From Torymus aiolomorphi (Eukaryota > Arthropoda > Insecta > Hymenoptera > Torymidae), in contig CM070874.1 in the NCBI GenBank assembly GCA_036365515.1, positions 165,124,297 through 165,188,296 of the forward strand: DNA of 64,000 nucleotides, written 5' to 3'. Below are positions 49,177-61,700 of this stretch, piece after piece. The notes below the pieces were generated by a model, which made no database searches, was not told the origin of the DNA, and was given only the letters and a program-made list of their open reading frames with translations. Both the position numbers and the translations under genes were made by a program. Within the stretch, counting starts at the first letter, position 1; the number at the start of each line of letters is the position of its first letter.

Positions 49177-49779
49177 CTAATCGTCGGGGAAAATACACGT
49201 TCGAAATCGGCAGTTATCTAATGTGGTTTGCTTCAGATCCAACAAGAGGTAGCCAAAAGCTTGCGACGTTGCGTCCCGGTAGGTTTCTTCTAAAAATCGA
49301 GGGTTTTCAGGATATAATTGCCTGGCAAGATGGCGTATCTGGGCACGATCTCGCAAATTCCTAAAGATTACAATTTACTGAGCGTTCAAAGATATTTCCC
49401 GCTGACCTTTGCCATGATGGAAAATGTTTTGAGTGATAAAAATTACGCTCAAGTTGTTGTGATGACTGCCTTTCGTAAAGAGATTCGCTGTGGCTCCTCC
49501 AGAGGCCGACTCGCGCATGAGGACGTCAATGATGATCAACTTAGGTTTTGGATCGTTATGCCAATCGGTGTTTTGTGGTAGACCTTCGCGAAATTCAACG
49601 TCTTTACCCAGATCTCTGTATACCGATTGCCATTCACCGTAATAAAGAATAATATGCTCGAAGCGGGTGTCGCTTAAACGGTCAATGAATTTCAGAAATT
49701 TTTTAACAAATACTGTTTTACCGCAACCGGTGGGCCCACTTAACGTACAAGTCTGCGGATGTTTCCAGCGCGTGTCCAT
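49177..49779 (-). pseudogene. Genome-packaging ATPase (FtsK/HerA type, Polinton)
   Basis: Starts MDTRWKHPQTCTL at 49779. The Walker A motif LSGPTGCGKT lies 15 residues in. Walker B is KLIIIDVLM. A sensor-like FITQNIFHHGKG follows. A TAA at 49375 interrupts the frame right after SLNAQ. The rest continues in frame with FRNLRDRAQIRHLARQ and FGYLLLDL, ending IFPDD at 49177. About 200 codons is normal for Polinton ATPases, so only the one stop separates this from a full-length gene. It would pump DNA into preformed capsids. Confidence 0.8.
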
Positions 49780-49899
49780 AATTCACACTGACTGGGCACT
49801 CAGAAACACTTCTCCCGAAGTGCTCATAGCCGCGCCCGGTGCCCCCCGCGAGCGATCGCTCGTGAGTCTGCGAGCCTTGTGGTGGGGCTAGCTCCGAGG
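49780..49899. other. Upstream region of the Polinton ATPase
   Basis: GC-rich (49830-49890). Probably leader or promoter of the minus-strand cluster, but no specific signal is certain. Confidence 0.3.
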
Positions 49900-50130
49900 T
49901 AAAGCAGCTCTTTCGCCGGCGCAGCGGTGGCCAATGAACTCTTAGCCGCTGTGCCTCCCGCGGCCACTAAATCAGCTTGTTGGGGCGCACCAACAGCCAA
50001 TGAGCTCTCTTCTGGTGCGCCGCCGCTGCTAGGGGGGGGGGGGTCGTACCAGCAGCCAATGAGCTCTCTTCTGGTGCGCCGCTACCGCTAATCACAATGA
50101 TTAAACCACAGCGATAGCCAATGAGCTGTT
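49900..50130. repeat. Repeated CCAAT-box blocks
   Basis: GCCAATGAGCTCT or a close variant occurs near 49931, 49997, 50053 and 50115, each in a GC-rich context that also repeats TCTTCTGGTGCGCCGC. A run of about 10 G lies at 50033-50043. Clustered CCAAT boxes upstream of the cluster could be promoter elements; this is inference. Confidence 0.65.
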
Positions 50131-50274
50131 TTTACACTGCATCATCATCGGTAACGAGTGCGTTCTTTGTATTGCTACACCAGCGCCACTAACTTTCCAG
50201 CGTGTGGCCCCCTGATGCGCCACTAGTAGACGGACCGCAGACGTTGCCGTATGGATAACTGAATCAGTATTTGA

Positions 50275-50400
50275 AGCGGGTACTTCCAGCAGACAACAGA
50301 CGACTTCCAGCAGCCAACGGCCGACTTCCAGCAGCCAACGGCCGACTTTCAACAGCCAACGGCCGACTTCCAACAGCCGACAGCCAGCATCCCGCCGGTC
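50275..50400. repeat. 21-bp tandem repeat, about five copies
   Basis: CAGCCAACGGCCGACTTCCA is repeated with small changes. Reading frames across it on both strands are periodic (LPAANGR, LLEVGRW) and not taken as genes. Confidence 0.9.
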
Positions 50401-50584
50401 ACCCGCTCCTCGGGAGTAGTTTGAAAAGACCATGCGAACCTTTGTCTATCAACGAGCCGAAAAATAGCAGTGCCTGGTGTATGTTTGTGGGAACGTCAAA
50501 ATATTGACGTGAGTGCGTCTGTGTAGGTGTGAGTATGTGTACGGGTGTATTTGCTTCTATGTGTAATTTCTTTCTTTCAGCCTT

Positions 50585-51369
50585 TCCTCGAGAAAAAATT
50601 TTTCCCTATGTAATTCAATAGTCAAAATAATGTGCAGCTGCAACTCGATGTACGTGACATTTTCTCATTAATCGGCAAAATTCCATAGATACTGCGCGTG
50701 GGTGTTGGACATTCGCTACACAGTACAGAAAGGCTATACACAAAAGTTATAAAATACTCCATAAAAGTACCATAGACAACCCATAAGACTATATATTCAT
50801 GAATCATATACCCTTAGCTTCCAAAATCCGATAAAATATCGAAAACCCCATAAAAACCCCATAAAACCACATGAATCTGAAAATTTTTTATGTAGGTACA
50901 CTTGTTGAGGTGCAGAGAGGCTATACGCAAAGTCATAAAATACACCATAAAAACCCCATAGACACCCCATAAGACCATATATTCATGAATCATGTACCAT
51001 TAGCTTCCAAAATCCGATAAAATATCGAAAACCCCATAAAACCGCCATGAATCTGGAAATTTTTTAAGTAGGTGCATTTGCCATGATACAGAGAAGCTAC
51101 TTGTCGTGTTGGGACGTGGTCACACACTATTTCAATCTTTATCGAATTTGCAAAGTAATGGCGTGGATAATGCTCCCTCATTAATGCTGTTTTCTTCCAT
51201 TAAAGCGATTTGCTGGGTAGTGGAGATTTATAATAATGTGCAGCTGCAACTCGATGTACGTGACATTTTCTCATTAATCAGCAAAATTCCACAGTGTCGT
51301 ACGATTAAATAAAAGAAAAAAAACAATTTCAACTTTCTTTCCTCTAGAAAAAATTTTTTCCTTATGTAA

Positions 51370-51390
<21 letters not shown>
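50585..51390. repeat. Local duplications in a ~800-bp stretch
   Basis: AGTCAAAATAATGTG with an upstream AAAAAATTTTT block occurs near 50618 and 51375. CAGCTGCAACTCGATGTACG and about 55 following bases occur near 50635 and 51242. A ~183-bp unit with CATATATTCATGAATCAT and CGATAAAATATCGAAAACCC is tandem at about 50720-50900 and 50905-51080. The ORF 51106-51312 includes one of these blocks and is not called a gene. Confidence 0.8.
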
Positions 51391-51800
<410 letters not shown>

Positions 51801-51939
51801 CGCGCGCACACGCACGTGCGCACGCACACGCACGCGTGTGTGTACGCCGCGCATATGCACAAACTTTTGCTAATGCAGCACTATGACGGCGCACACACGC
51901 GTGTATGCATCGCGCTATTCCCGCGCTATGCGTCGTCAT

Positions 51940-52068
51940 GCATTCTTGACCTTGACCCTAGCTGGCGCCTGCGGTTGAGGTCACGTTTGTTGTGACGGCC
52001 CATAGCGCGGGATATACTACTAACGTTCTACCAATTGTTATGTTTTCGAGTACGATGAAAATTGTAGT
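51940..52068. other. Short stretch without a gene
   Basis: Nothing recognised between the microsatellite region and the TIR element. Confidence 0.5.
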
Positions 52069-52658
52069 GGCTTATTCTCCACGGTATTATCTAAAAAAGA
52101 AGCCCCATCTGAAGTAGGTAAAGCAGTTTTTGGCTGAGTAGCGAATTTTCGAAGTTGGGCCACCCGATTTTACGAGACCTCCAATCGTTAAATTATACCG
52201 TAAGGAATTGATGTTAGAACGATTAGCTTTGGATTTTTTTTGGGATCATATAAATAGGTACAATACAAATAAGCTAACGATTACTTAAATAAATTAAAGA
52301 AGCCTGGATAGTATCAATAGATAGATGGTTTATTTACACCAGTATAGATCAGCTGCGGTGATCCTTGCGCGCCGTACGCGCATGCTCGGACTGAACGCTC
52401 AACTTTGAAATTGTATATTTCTTTTTCTATTGGATATAAAGAGCTAAAAATTAACAGAAAACTTCTTTATATACTATATTTCAATACCCAATTATTATTA
52501 ATCCGAAATTTGAAACTTCATCACTCAACTTTTGCGATAGTATGCGAGGATTTGTAAAAACGGGCAGCACAAATTCCGAAGTTCGCTACTCAGCCAAAAA
52601 CTGCTTTACGAACTTCGCGTGCGGCTTGTTTTTTAGGTAAGACCGTGGAGAATAAGCC
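52069..52658. mobile_element. 590-bp non-autonomous TIR element
   Basis: The left end GGCTTATTCTCCACGGTATT and the right end, in reverse complement GGCTTATTCTCCACGGTCTT, begin inverted repeats about 85 bp long that include GTAAAGCAGTTTTTGGCTGA and GAGTAGCGAA. The interior is non-coding. The flanks show no clear target duplication, so the superfamily is not assigned. Confidence 0.7.
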
Positions 52659-52691
52659 ATTAAAATTTCAAAATGAAATATTTATAATTAC

Positions 52692-52805
52692 GCGTGCGTG
52701 CGTGTGTGCGTGCGTGCGTGCGTGCGTGCGTGTGTGTGTGTGTCCGTGCGTGCGTGTGTGTATGCGTGTGCGCGCGCGCACGCGTGTGTGTGTGTGTGTG
52801 TGTGT
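52692..52805. repeat. TG/CG microsatellite
   Basis: Alternating GTGCGTGC and TGTG repeats. Open frames are periodic artefacts. Confidence 0.9.
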
Positions 52806-54280
52806 TTCGCCTGGGTTCGCTACCCTGATGGTCACCGTCGCTTCAGCTGTCATGGCTGCTGACGAGAGCTCGTGGACACGCCCGGCGTCAGCTTAGCTGT
52901 GCATGAGGCTCGCTTTTCATCGCCATCGCTTCAGTCATCAGTGCTGTGTTCTTCGCCGCTTCGCTGCAGGGAGGGTTCGGTGCATCTGTGTGCAACAGGT
53001 GTCTGTAGCCGCGTTGCGTCGCCTGCTGCGTCCACTCTCCCTCCGCCAAGAACAACAGAAACGAAAGAAACAACCATTAGCCTGAGGTACATGTGTACTC
53101 GACAGGCACGGTGTTGGGGAAGCAGCCGGCCTTCCGTATTTTTTTTTCAATTCCCCGTCACAAAATTTACGTTTATTTTTGGAGTTATGAGCTTTAAAAA
53201 AAAACACATATTGTTAAAAACAGAAAAAAAATGTAATAATAGCAAATGTAACTTTTTTTTTTTGGAAAATATAAGATTTTTTATGCTTTTTCGAATGCTA
53301 TTTGTCCGATTCAAATATCTCAATATTATAATTAAAAAAACGCAAAAACAAATTTTGTGAAAATCGAAAGTTCGAAATAAAACAAAAACGCATCGGCGAA
53401 TCAAAAAGTGGATTTCCCTTCCGAATTCGTATAAAAGAAAATATATAAATATTTCTACATACTCAAAATGATAGCATTTACTTTTTAATAATGTCTATTT
53501 ACGTTATTGGATGCTATATCTGCTATATCTCTGCCAAATTTCAGGACGATTGGATAATTTTTACTCTTGCTATCATGCGACAACGAAAACGCAAATTTTT
53601 TCTAAAATAATTTTTTTCTGAAAAACAGATGAAGATAATCTCTTGAAATTTTAACCATACACAGTCTTCAATGAGTCTAATAAGTGGTTATAAGTGGAAA
53701 AATAAAATATTTTTTGAGAAATTAATTTATCAAATATAAAAACGTTTTCCTTAATAACAAATGACAGAGTAAGGATAATTTAAATATTAAAAAAGAAAAT
53801 ATAGGTAATTTTAATACCTTTAAAGAGAAGTTCATTATATTACGTAATAATCGCTGTAACATATAAAATAATAAAAAAAAATAAAAATTCAAAATCGTTT
53901 TTGGTTATAAAAAATAAGAAAATCAATAAATACATCAGAGTACCGAGTTTTTTCGCGAGACGAAGAGAATAGTCTTTGTCCGATTAAAATCGGTGGATTC
54001 GTTTGCGAGATATAAAGAGTTTACACACACACACACACACACGCACACGCACACATATGCACACACACACACGCACGTACGCACACACACACACACACGT
54101 ACACACGCACACGCACACACACACACGCATGTACGCACGCACCCACACACACATATACACAAAAAAAAATTTTCCCAAAATTAATAAATATCGACTTATA
54201 TCGCCTTAAAACGTCTTTTTGAACATTTTTTGTCTCGAAAATATATTTCTTCGTTACATAGCTTCCTTTATGAGGAAGCA
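52806..54280. other. No gene; AT-rich with CA repeat
   Basis: 52806-53110 is moderately GC-rich with unconvincing short ORFs. 53150-54000 is AT-rich with many A and T runs and no coding signal. A CA/CACG microsatellite lies at 54024-54160. Confidence 0.5.
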
Positions 54281-56179
54281 ATAAGAAACTAGTATTTAGT
54301 CGAGTGTATCTCGTAAATCCAAAAGATCGAGAACGATTTCACTTAAGATTACTATTATTACATGTAAAAAGAGCTGGGTCGTTTGCTGATTTAAGGACTT
54401 TAGAAGATATCACTTATCCGACTTTCTTTGAAGTATTCCAACTACTTATGCTAGGCAATTAATTACTACTGACAATGAATGGGACAAATGTTTAGAAGAG
54501 GGTTTATTCAAGTTCAATTTCCGAATGCTTTATATGATCTATTTGCCTATATTTGTATTTTTCATAACCCTATAAACGACAGAGAAATGTTTGATAAATA
54601 TAAAATCTATTTCTATAATCCTTTAATACCTACCTGCAGCAATTGGAGAACACATAGTATTAAAAAAAATAGTTAAATTATTAGTGATAGCGGTTTTACA
54701 TTAACTGATTTCGGATTACCATCATGTATTGAAAATTTAGAATATCAAATTAATTTCAATTTAATCGTTTTACCGTTTCAAAAATATATTCTTGAAAATA
54801 CAGCATTAATTTATTGTCAATGAAGCAAAAAAAAATTTTTGATACAGTTATGAATAGTTTTAACAACGTTATTCATTATGGGATTAATAAATGTTACTTG
54901 ATTGATGGATCTGGAGGTAGTGGTAAAAGTTATTTACTAAATTCAATAATTACTTATTTGCAAGAAAACATTTCCGTATTGCCTGTAGCGTTGTCTGGAA
55001 TTGTGGCAAATTTATTAATAAATGGTCGAACATCACATGTAACGTTTAAATTACCACTAAATATCAATGATAAATCAACTTGTAATATTTCTCCAAATTC
55101 TGAATATGAAATAAAGTGACGAAATGTTAAAGTTATAATTTGGGATGAAATAACTATGATATCTAAACATGCATTTGAAGCTGTAGATATATTATTTCGA
55201 GAGATATGTGAAAATAATGAAATTTTTGGAGGTAAATTATTATAATTTTAGTTTCAGGTGATTTTAGACAACGTGCTAATAGACCAAAAATTGTTGAATA
55301 TTGTCTTAAAAGTAGTAAATTATGGTGTAATTTTCAGAACTTTTCTTTGAAAGATAATATGAGAATTGGAAGTGGCGAACAGAAATTCAAACAATGGTTA
55401 TTAAATATTGGAGATGGTATATATTCTAACAATTTTGAAAGAGATAATGAAGTAATTGAAAATTCAAAGTGTATGTTAGTATCGGAAAAAAATATAACAG
55501 AAGCAATTTTTGGTAATAATTTTGACCACAGTGATAATGACATCGACAAGAAAGTAATTTTAGCATCGAAAAACAACGATGCGCTTAATATAAACAACAA
55601 TATTTTATCAAAACTTAATGGAGATGTTAAAGTATACATTAGTATAGATTCTTTTTTTGATGATAATAATAAAGATCAAGTGAATTGCTACCTGAAGCAT
55701 TTTTGATTACGTTAAACCCAATGGTTTACCTCCTCATAAACTGATTTTAAAAAATGATGCTTCTAAGAAATCTTAATTTATCAGACGGGTTATGTAATGG
55801 AACTCGATTAAAAGTTAAAGTACTATTACAATATTGTATTTGCGCAGAAATAATTACTGGTAACAACAGTAGTAATACCGTTTTATTACCATCTATTGAC
55901 TTAACTACATCGAAAGAGGAATTGCCATTTGAAATGAAAGGATGACAATTTCTAAATTAGATTAGGGTATGCAATGACAATAAATAAATCTCAAGGTCAG
56001 ACATTTAATAAAGTTGTAATCAATTTACCCGCCCCAGTTTTTGGTCATGTTTAATTGAATTTCGCATTATCAAGGGTTACGACAGAAAAAAACTTGAAAA
56101 TATACATTAAAAATAATACAAGTGCTAATACTGATAAAATATACACAAAAAACGTAGTATTTAATGAAATTTTAAATTA
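54280..56179 (+). pseudogene. Helitron Rep/helicase, C-terminal part, decayed
   Basis: The segment before the helicase reads VSRVYLVN-type sequence (here FSRVYLVNPKDRERFHLRLL, 54292 onward), LLHVKRAGSFADLRT and TYPTFFEVFQ, which is the linker between Rep and helicase in animal Helitrons. The PIF1-type helicase follows: Walker A IDGSGGSGKSYLL (54900), DEITMIS (55143), SGDFRQ (55256), NMRIGSGEQKF (55357), then NKSQGQTF (55985) and ALSRVT (56065). There are at least six frameshifts or stops (for example near 54463, 54676, 55119, 55240, 55705 and 55943). The helicase would unwind DNA for rolling-circle transposition. The N-terminal Rep nuclease and both Helitron ends were not found. Confidence 0.85.
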
Positions 56180-56284
56180 AGTAAAATTATAAAATGGCAA
56201 CCAAATTCATGCACTGTATATGAGAAATAGAAAGCAAAATTCACAAAATTCACTGTTTATGAGCAATAAAAAGCGGCAGCAAGA

Positions 56285-57510
56285 TTGATTTATAAGCATA
56301 TTGGATCCACCATTTTGAATTTCGAAAGTCAAATAGCAAAATCTTGATCAGCGACCTCGAAATCCCGTGTATACCGATTTTGAACAAAATCTGAGCTTTC
56401 TCCGAATTTTTAACAGTCCCATTGGATTGGGATCCACCATTTTGATTTTCGACAGTCCAATATCAAAATCTGGATCAGCGACCTTGAATATCCCTGTATA
56501 TCAATTTTCAGCTAAATCTAAGTTTTTTCGAACTTTTAACCGTCAAATTAGATCCGCCATTTTCAATTTGGAAAGTTTTGTAGCAAAAATGTGATCGGCG
56601 ACTTCGAAATATCTGTATTCCAATTTTGAGAAAAACCTAAACTTTTTTTACACTTTCAACGACCATATTGGATAAGCCATTTTGAATTTCGAAAGTCTGA
56701 TAGCAAAGTCGTGATCAGCGACTTCGAAACCTCTGAATACGAATTTTGCGAAAAACCTAAGCTTTTTTCGAATTTTTAACGACCATATTGAATCATCCAT
56801 TAAGAATTTTGAAAGTCTGATAGCTAAATTGTTATCAGTGTCGTCGAAAACTCCTGTATACAAACTTTAAGCAAAATCTAAGCTTCCGCCGAAAATTTTT
56901 GGCAGCCATATTGGATCCGCATTTTGAATTTCGAAGAACCAATAGAAAAATTTTGATCAGCGTCCTCGAAAACCCTGCATACCAATTTTCAGTCAACACT
57001 AAATACTATTCCAACTTTCAATTGCCGCATTATTTCCACCATTTTGAATTTTGAAAGCCTGATAGCAAGATTGTGAACAGTGGATTTCAAATCTCTGTAT
57101 TCCAATTTTGAGAAAAACCTAAGTTTTTTTCGAATTTTGTACCACCATATTGTATCCGCATTTAGAATTTTGAAAGTCTGATAGCAAAACCGTGATCAGC
57201 GACCTTGAAAACCCCTGTATATAATCTTTAACCAAAATCTAAGGTACCTTCCAACTTTTAACCGTCAAATTGGATCCGCCATTGTGAATTTCGAAAGTCT
57301 GATAGCAAAATCGGGATCAACGACTTCGAAAATCTTTGCATTACAATTTTGAGAAATACCTAAGCTTTTTTCGAAATTTTATCCGCCAACATGGATCCGC
57401 CATATTGAATTTCGACTGTCCAACAGCAAAATCTTGATCATCGATCTCGAAGACCCCTGTATACCAATTTTCAGCAAAATATAAACTTTTTTCGAATTTA
57501 TAATTGAAGT
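56285..57510. repeat. ~120-bp tandem repeat, about ten copies
   Basis: CCATTTTGAATTTCGAAAGTC or a close variant recurs near 56310, 56432, 56552, 56677, 56797, 56921, 57040, 57160, 57281 and 57401. Each unit also has GATCAGCGACCTCGAAAA and CTGTATACCAATTTT. The small ORFs here are the repeat read in frame. Confidence 0.92.
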
Positions 57511-57599
57511 CAATTTTCTGAGTTGTAAGCTTGTCTTTAGCGTTGAGTATGTACATATTACTTCATCGAATATCCAGTCAACGCGCCTACAACGATACC

Positions 57600-57955
57600 T
57601 CAATGGCGGAGGAGGGGACGGTAGAGGGGAAGGTGGAGGGGAAGGTGGTGGGAATGGAGGAGGAAAAGGTGGTGGGGAAGGTAGAGGGGAAGGTGGAGGG
57701 AGAAGTGGAGGGGTCGGTGGAGGGGGAAGTGGAGGGGATGGTGGAGGGGTCGGTGGAGGGGGTGGCAGAGACGGTGGAGGGGGTGGCGGGGACGGTGGAG
57801 GTGTAGGTGGAGGGGGAAGTGGCGGGGACAACGGAGGGGGTGAAGGGGTTGTGGAGCGAGTTGGAGGGGACGGTGGAGGGGAGTGGAGAGGTCGTTGGAG
57901 GGGGGTGGACGGGACAGTGGAGGGGGTTGGAGGGAACAGTGGAGGAACTGCGTTC
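57600..57955. repeat. G-rich minisatellite
   Basis: Short units such as GGTGGAGGGGAAGGTGGAGG and GGTCGGTGGAGGGGG. It gives a long proline-rich frame on the minus strand (57379-57957) and a Gly/Glu-rich one on the plus strand, both rejected as genes. Confidence 0.9.
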
Positions 57956-58714
57956 AAATATAATGGTAACTATATTAGTCTATATTATATAGACTTTTCA
58001 AAAAAGTGTCAGTCGCAGTCACCCTTTCCCCCCCCCCCTCACGCCATCTTACCCCCTCCCTCGCCCCTCCCCAGCCCCCTCAGCGCTCCATCAAAATAAC
58101 GGAAAAATGTGATTATTTATACGCGATTTGAGAAGGTCCGCCCCCCCCTAGCGCCCCCTCGCCACCCCTCGCGCCCACCTCAGCCCCCCTCTTCAACCTC
58201 AAAATAATGTTATTATTTAAATAGTTTTCGACGCCACCCTAGGAGTACTGTTAATAGGCGCGTGTGATTTATATTTCATGTGACATCCTTCGCCAGTAGC
58301 CCTACAACCACTTTCTAAAAACTAAATAGGATACCGTGATCAAAAAGGTGATTCCTCCTAGGCAAGGCTTGTTAACAGACAAAGGACCTTACAAATATAC
58401 AATGTGGATATCTCAGGCGTAAAATTTTTCCACAATTCCGTTGAAAAAACTTTCAGAAGGATTAAATACATAGCCAGAAGCAATTCCTTCCAAAAAACTT
58501 TTAGAAGAATATAAATAGGATATCGTGATAGAAAAGGTGATTCCTCCTTGACAAGGCTTTTAATAACAGTCGAAGAACCTTCTAACTTTAACAAAGAAAA
58601 CGTAAATTATGACTTACAATTAAAAAAGGTACCGTGATCAAAAAGGTGGTTCCTCTAGGAGAACCTTCCAACCTTAAAAAAAGAAACGTAAATTTACTCC
58701 AAATAAATTGACAT
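57956..58714. repeat. C-rich patch and GTGATCAAAAAGGTG repeats
   Basis: 58020-58200 is C-rich. Then a unit with CCGTGATCAAAAAGGTGATT, an AAGGCTT block and CCTT recurs near 58332, 58523 and 58630, spaced about 110-190 bp. A related copy (CATAAAGGTGGTTCCTGCAT) lies at 63410, on the far side of the foldback element. Confidence 0.6.
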
Positions 58715-58718
58715 TATA

Positions 58719-61700
58719 CCGGGTTCCCAAACTAAGACGTACACGAGATTTCCTCTCATCCAAATTGATCAATTCGTCAAAGTCTGAGGGCCCTAGGGGT
58801 TTTCGGACCCAAGGAATCGAATGGCGCTGTCAAAAAATTCATAAAATGCCAAACACAAAAAGTAAAAAAATTATTTTTTCGAAAAATATTTGCGGTACGG
58901 CTTTTATGATAGTTTCTTGTAGTTTGTTCAATTTGGAGGCTATACCACCTTTACCCGATAGCATTTCATGTAATAATATTTATTTAACGCATTTTTGAAA
59001 ATTGCATATTTCACTTTAGCTCGGACCGCAAATTCGCGTTCGAGAAAGCGGAATTGCGGAACTCGGAAAACGCCAGACTTTCCAAACTGTGACTCTAGCA
59101 AAGAAGCGGCAACTTCAACTCGCAATATCTGAGCATAACTAAATAAAGTAAACAAACTATCTAATCATTGATACAACATAATAGCATGATATTCATAATG
59201 TTTTCATCAATAGCTATTTATTCCAAGTACATATTATTACTGTAGCGCACAACGTAATACGTAATTTGTAGGCTAACGAGCAATGTTTACAAATGGTGAA
59301 CATTTGCGACGGCGTCCAGAGATGGCGCCAGTACGACTTACGTCGCACCGTATGAACGCAGCGTGCAGTCACGGCCGTAAATGAGCTCGTAGTGTCGCGC
59401 GTATATGCGTATCTCTGCAGTACTTATTTTCAAAGAAACTAAACTAAAGAATCATAGTTTCGTTACTGAAAAGTAATAATATCCAATTTGTTTTGCGCTT
59501 CCTTACTTCAGTAATGTTCCCATTGAAATTAACCGCATACTGAAACATGTTCTAATACTACTGCTTTTCTGGACTAGTAATTAACATACATTTCATGGCT
59601 TAAGTTAAGCTTGTATTTCTTTTTAAAAATTTTTCCCAAACCTGATATAAGATTTCTTACTTTCAAGTAAAATTAATACAAGCATTGTCTTAACTGCCGA
59701 TACGCGTAGAAAAATACACACAAGCAAGGTCTTATTTAAATTTTTCTTTTCTTTTACCTTTTAAAGGAAAATTATATTATTTTCTATTACAATCGTTCAC
59801 GCATGAATAAATGGTAACTTCGAGACAAAAAATAACTTAATATCAATATATTTTCATCCTATTTTCATTTACTGTATATATGCACTGTGTATATGTACTG
59901 TGTATATGAATGAACTGCAGCGAAGTGTTCTCTTGATTTTTTGTGATTTTATGTATTTTATTTTTAATAAGCTTGAAACTCTGCCAATTGCTTGGTCGGT
60001 AATGGTAGGACTATGCCACCCCGTTAAGGTATGGCTGAAAGTATGGGCTAAAGAATGGCTGGTAATATGGCTGGAAGATATGGTTAAAAGTATGGCTTAA
60101 AGAAGGTCGAAAATATTGGCAATATATTGAGTATGTATTGGCAATATATTGGGAATATGTTGGCAACAAATTGGCAACAAATTGGCAATCTCACAATTGT
60201 TACATACAAAATTATACACAGTTTGTACAAAGTTCAAATTTAGATAAAGTTTAAACAAAGTTTAGACCAAGTTCAGAGCAAGGTTATAGAAAGTCTCCAA
60301 GTCTTAATGAAAATCTCGCTTAAAGTGTCGCATACAACGTACGTTTATATGAAGTTCAAACAAAGTTCAGGAAAAGTTCAGGCAAAGTTTGTACAGAGTG
60401 TAGATAAAGTTTAGATAAAGTTTAGATAAAGTTTATACAGAGTTTAGACCAAGTTTATACAGAGTTTAAATTAGGTTTAGATATAATTTAGATAAAGTTT
60501 GGGTAAAGTTTAGAGCAAGTTTAGACAAAATTTATAGAAAGTTTCGCTTAAAGCGTTGCATTCAAAGTTTATACACAGTTTACATAAAGTTGAGATATAG
60601 TTTGGATAAAGTTCAAACACAGTTTACAACATGTTTTGACGAAGTTGATAGAAAGTCTCAAAGTCTTCAAGCCAAAGTTTGAGCCGGACTTCGAGCAAGA
60701 CTTTTAGCGAGACTTAGAGCGAGATTTTGGCGAGACTTTTGGCGAGACTTTTGGCGAGACTTTGAGCGAGACTTTTGGCGAGACTTCGAGCAAGACTTCG
60801 AGCAAGACTTTTAACCAGACTTTTAGCGAGACTTCAAGCGAGACTTTTGACGAGACTTTCAGCGAGACTTTCAGCGAGACTTTTAACCAGACTTTTAGCG
60901 AGACTTCGAGCGGGACTTTTAGCGAAACTTCGAGCAGGACTTTTAGCGAGACTTTGAGAGAGACTTTTAGCGAGACTTCGTGCGGAACTTTTAGCGAGAC
61001 TTTTGGCGAGATTTCGAGCGAGACTTTTAACCAGACTTTTAGGGAGACGTCGAGCGGGACTTTTAGCTAGACTTTTAGCGAGGCTTCGAGAGAGAATTTT
61101 AGCGAGACTTTTAGCGAGACTTCGAGCGGGACTTTTAGCCAGACTTTTAGCGAGACTTCGAGAGAGAATTTTAGCAAGACTTCGAGCGAGACTTCGTGCG
61201 GGACTTTTAGCCAGACTTTTAGCGACATTTCGAACGAGACTTTTAACCAGGCTTCGAGCGAGACTTCAAGCGAGACTTCGAGTGAGACATTCTATAAACT
61301 TGATCTAAACGAGGTATAAACTTTGTTCAAACTTTATCTAAACTTTATCTACACTCTGTACAAACTTTGCCTGAACTTTTCCTGAACTTTGTTTAAACTT
61401 CATATAAACGTTGTATGCGACACTTTAAGCGAGATTTTCACTAAGACTTGGAGACTTTCTATAACCTTGCTCTGAACTTGGTCTAAACTTTGTTTAAACT
61501 TTATCTAAATTTGAACTTTGTACAAACTGTGTATAATTTTGTATGTAACGATTGTGAGATTGCCAATTTGTTGCCAATTTGTTGCCAATATATTCCCAAT
61601 ATATTGCCAATATTTTCGACCTTCTTTAAGCCATACTTTTAACCATTATACTTCCAGCCATACTACCAGCAATTCTTTATCCCATACTTTCAGCCATACC

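Larger units (their letters stand above)
42002..49779 (-). mobile_element. Polinton/Maverick-like virus-derived element (partial)
   Basis: Ten genes on the minus strand in tight succession, recognisable as the virion and integration module of Polinton/Maverick or adintovirus-like elements: packaging ATPase, pX-like, capsid-associated protein, PLA2, chromodomain integrase, penton, pVI-like, major capsid, unknown protein and protease. The protein-primed DNA polymerase B that defines complete Polintons is not in the window, and no long terminal inverted repeat was found. The left side runs into the Harbinger palindrome within 270 bp. Most genes carry one stop or one frameshift, so this is an ageing relic rather than a live element. 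Confidence 0.85.

Noticed and set aside
41738..51300. Polinton DNA polymerase B
   Set aside because: Looked for polymerase-like segments around the cluster on both strands and found none; recorded as absent from the window.
51106..51312. 68-codon ORF with NVQLQLDVRDIFSL
   Set aside because: It contains a locally duplicated block that recurs at 50635, where the frame stops at once. No family recognised.
57379..57957. Proline-rich 192-codon ORF
   Set aside because: Complement of the G-rich minisatellite fused to a 120-bp satellite unit; low complexity.
58708..59155. ORFs in the foldback arms, mirrored at 62860-63331
   Set aside because: Both strands are open and the sequence is an inverted repeat arm. 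Conservation between arms reflects DNA duplication, not protein selection.
60670..61290. CRISPR-like array
   Set aside because: Units are 12 bp without unique spacers, in a eukaryotic foldback element. The 24-bp, 120-bp and 148-bp arrays were rejected for the same lack of spacers.
60762..61308. SETF/ARLLARL repeat ORFs
   Set aside because: 12-bp tandem repeats keep several frames open at once. The pattern is not selected coding sequence.
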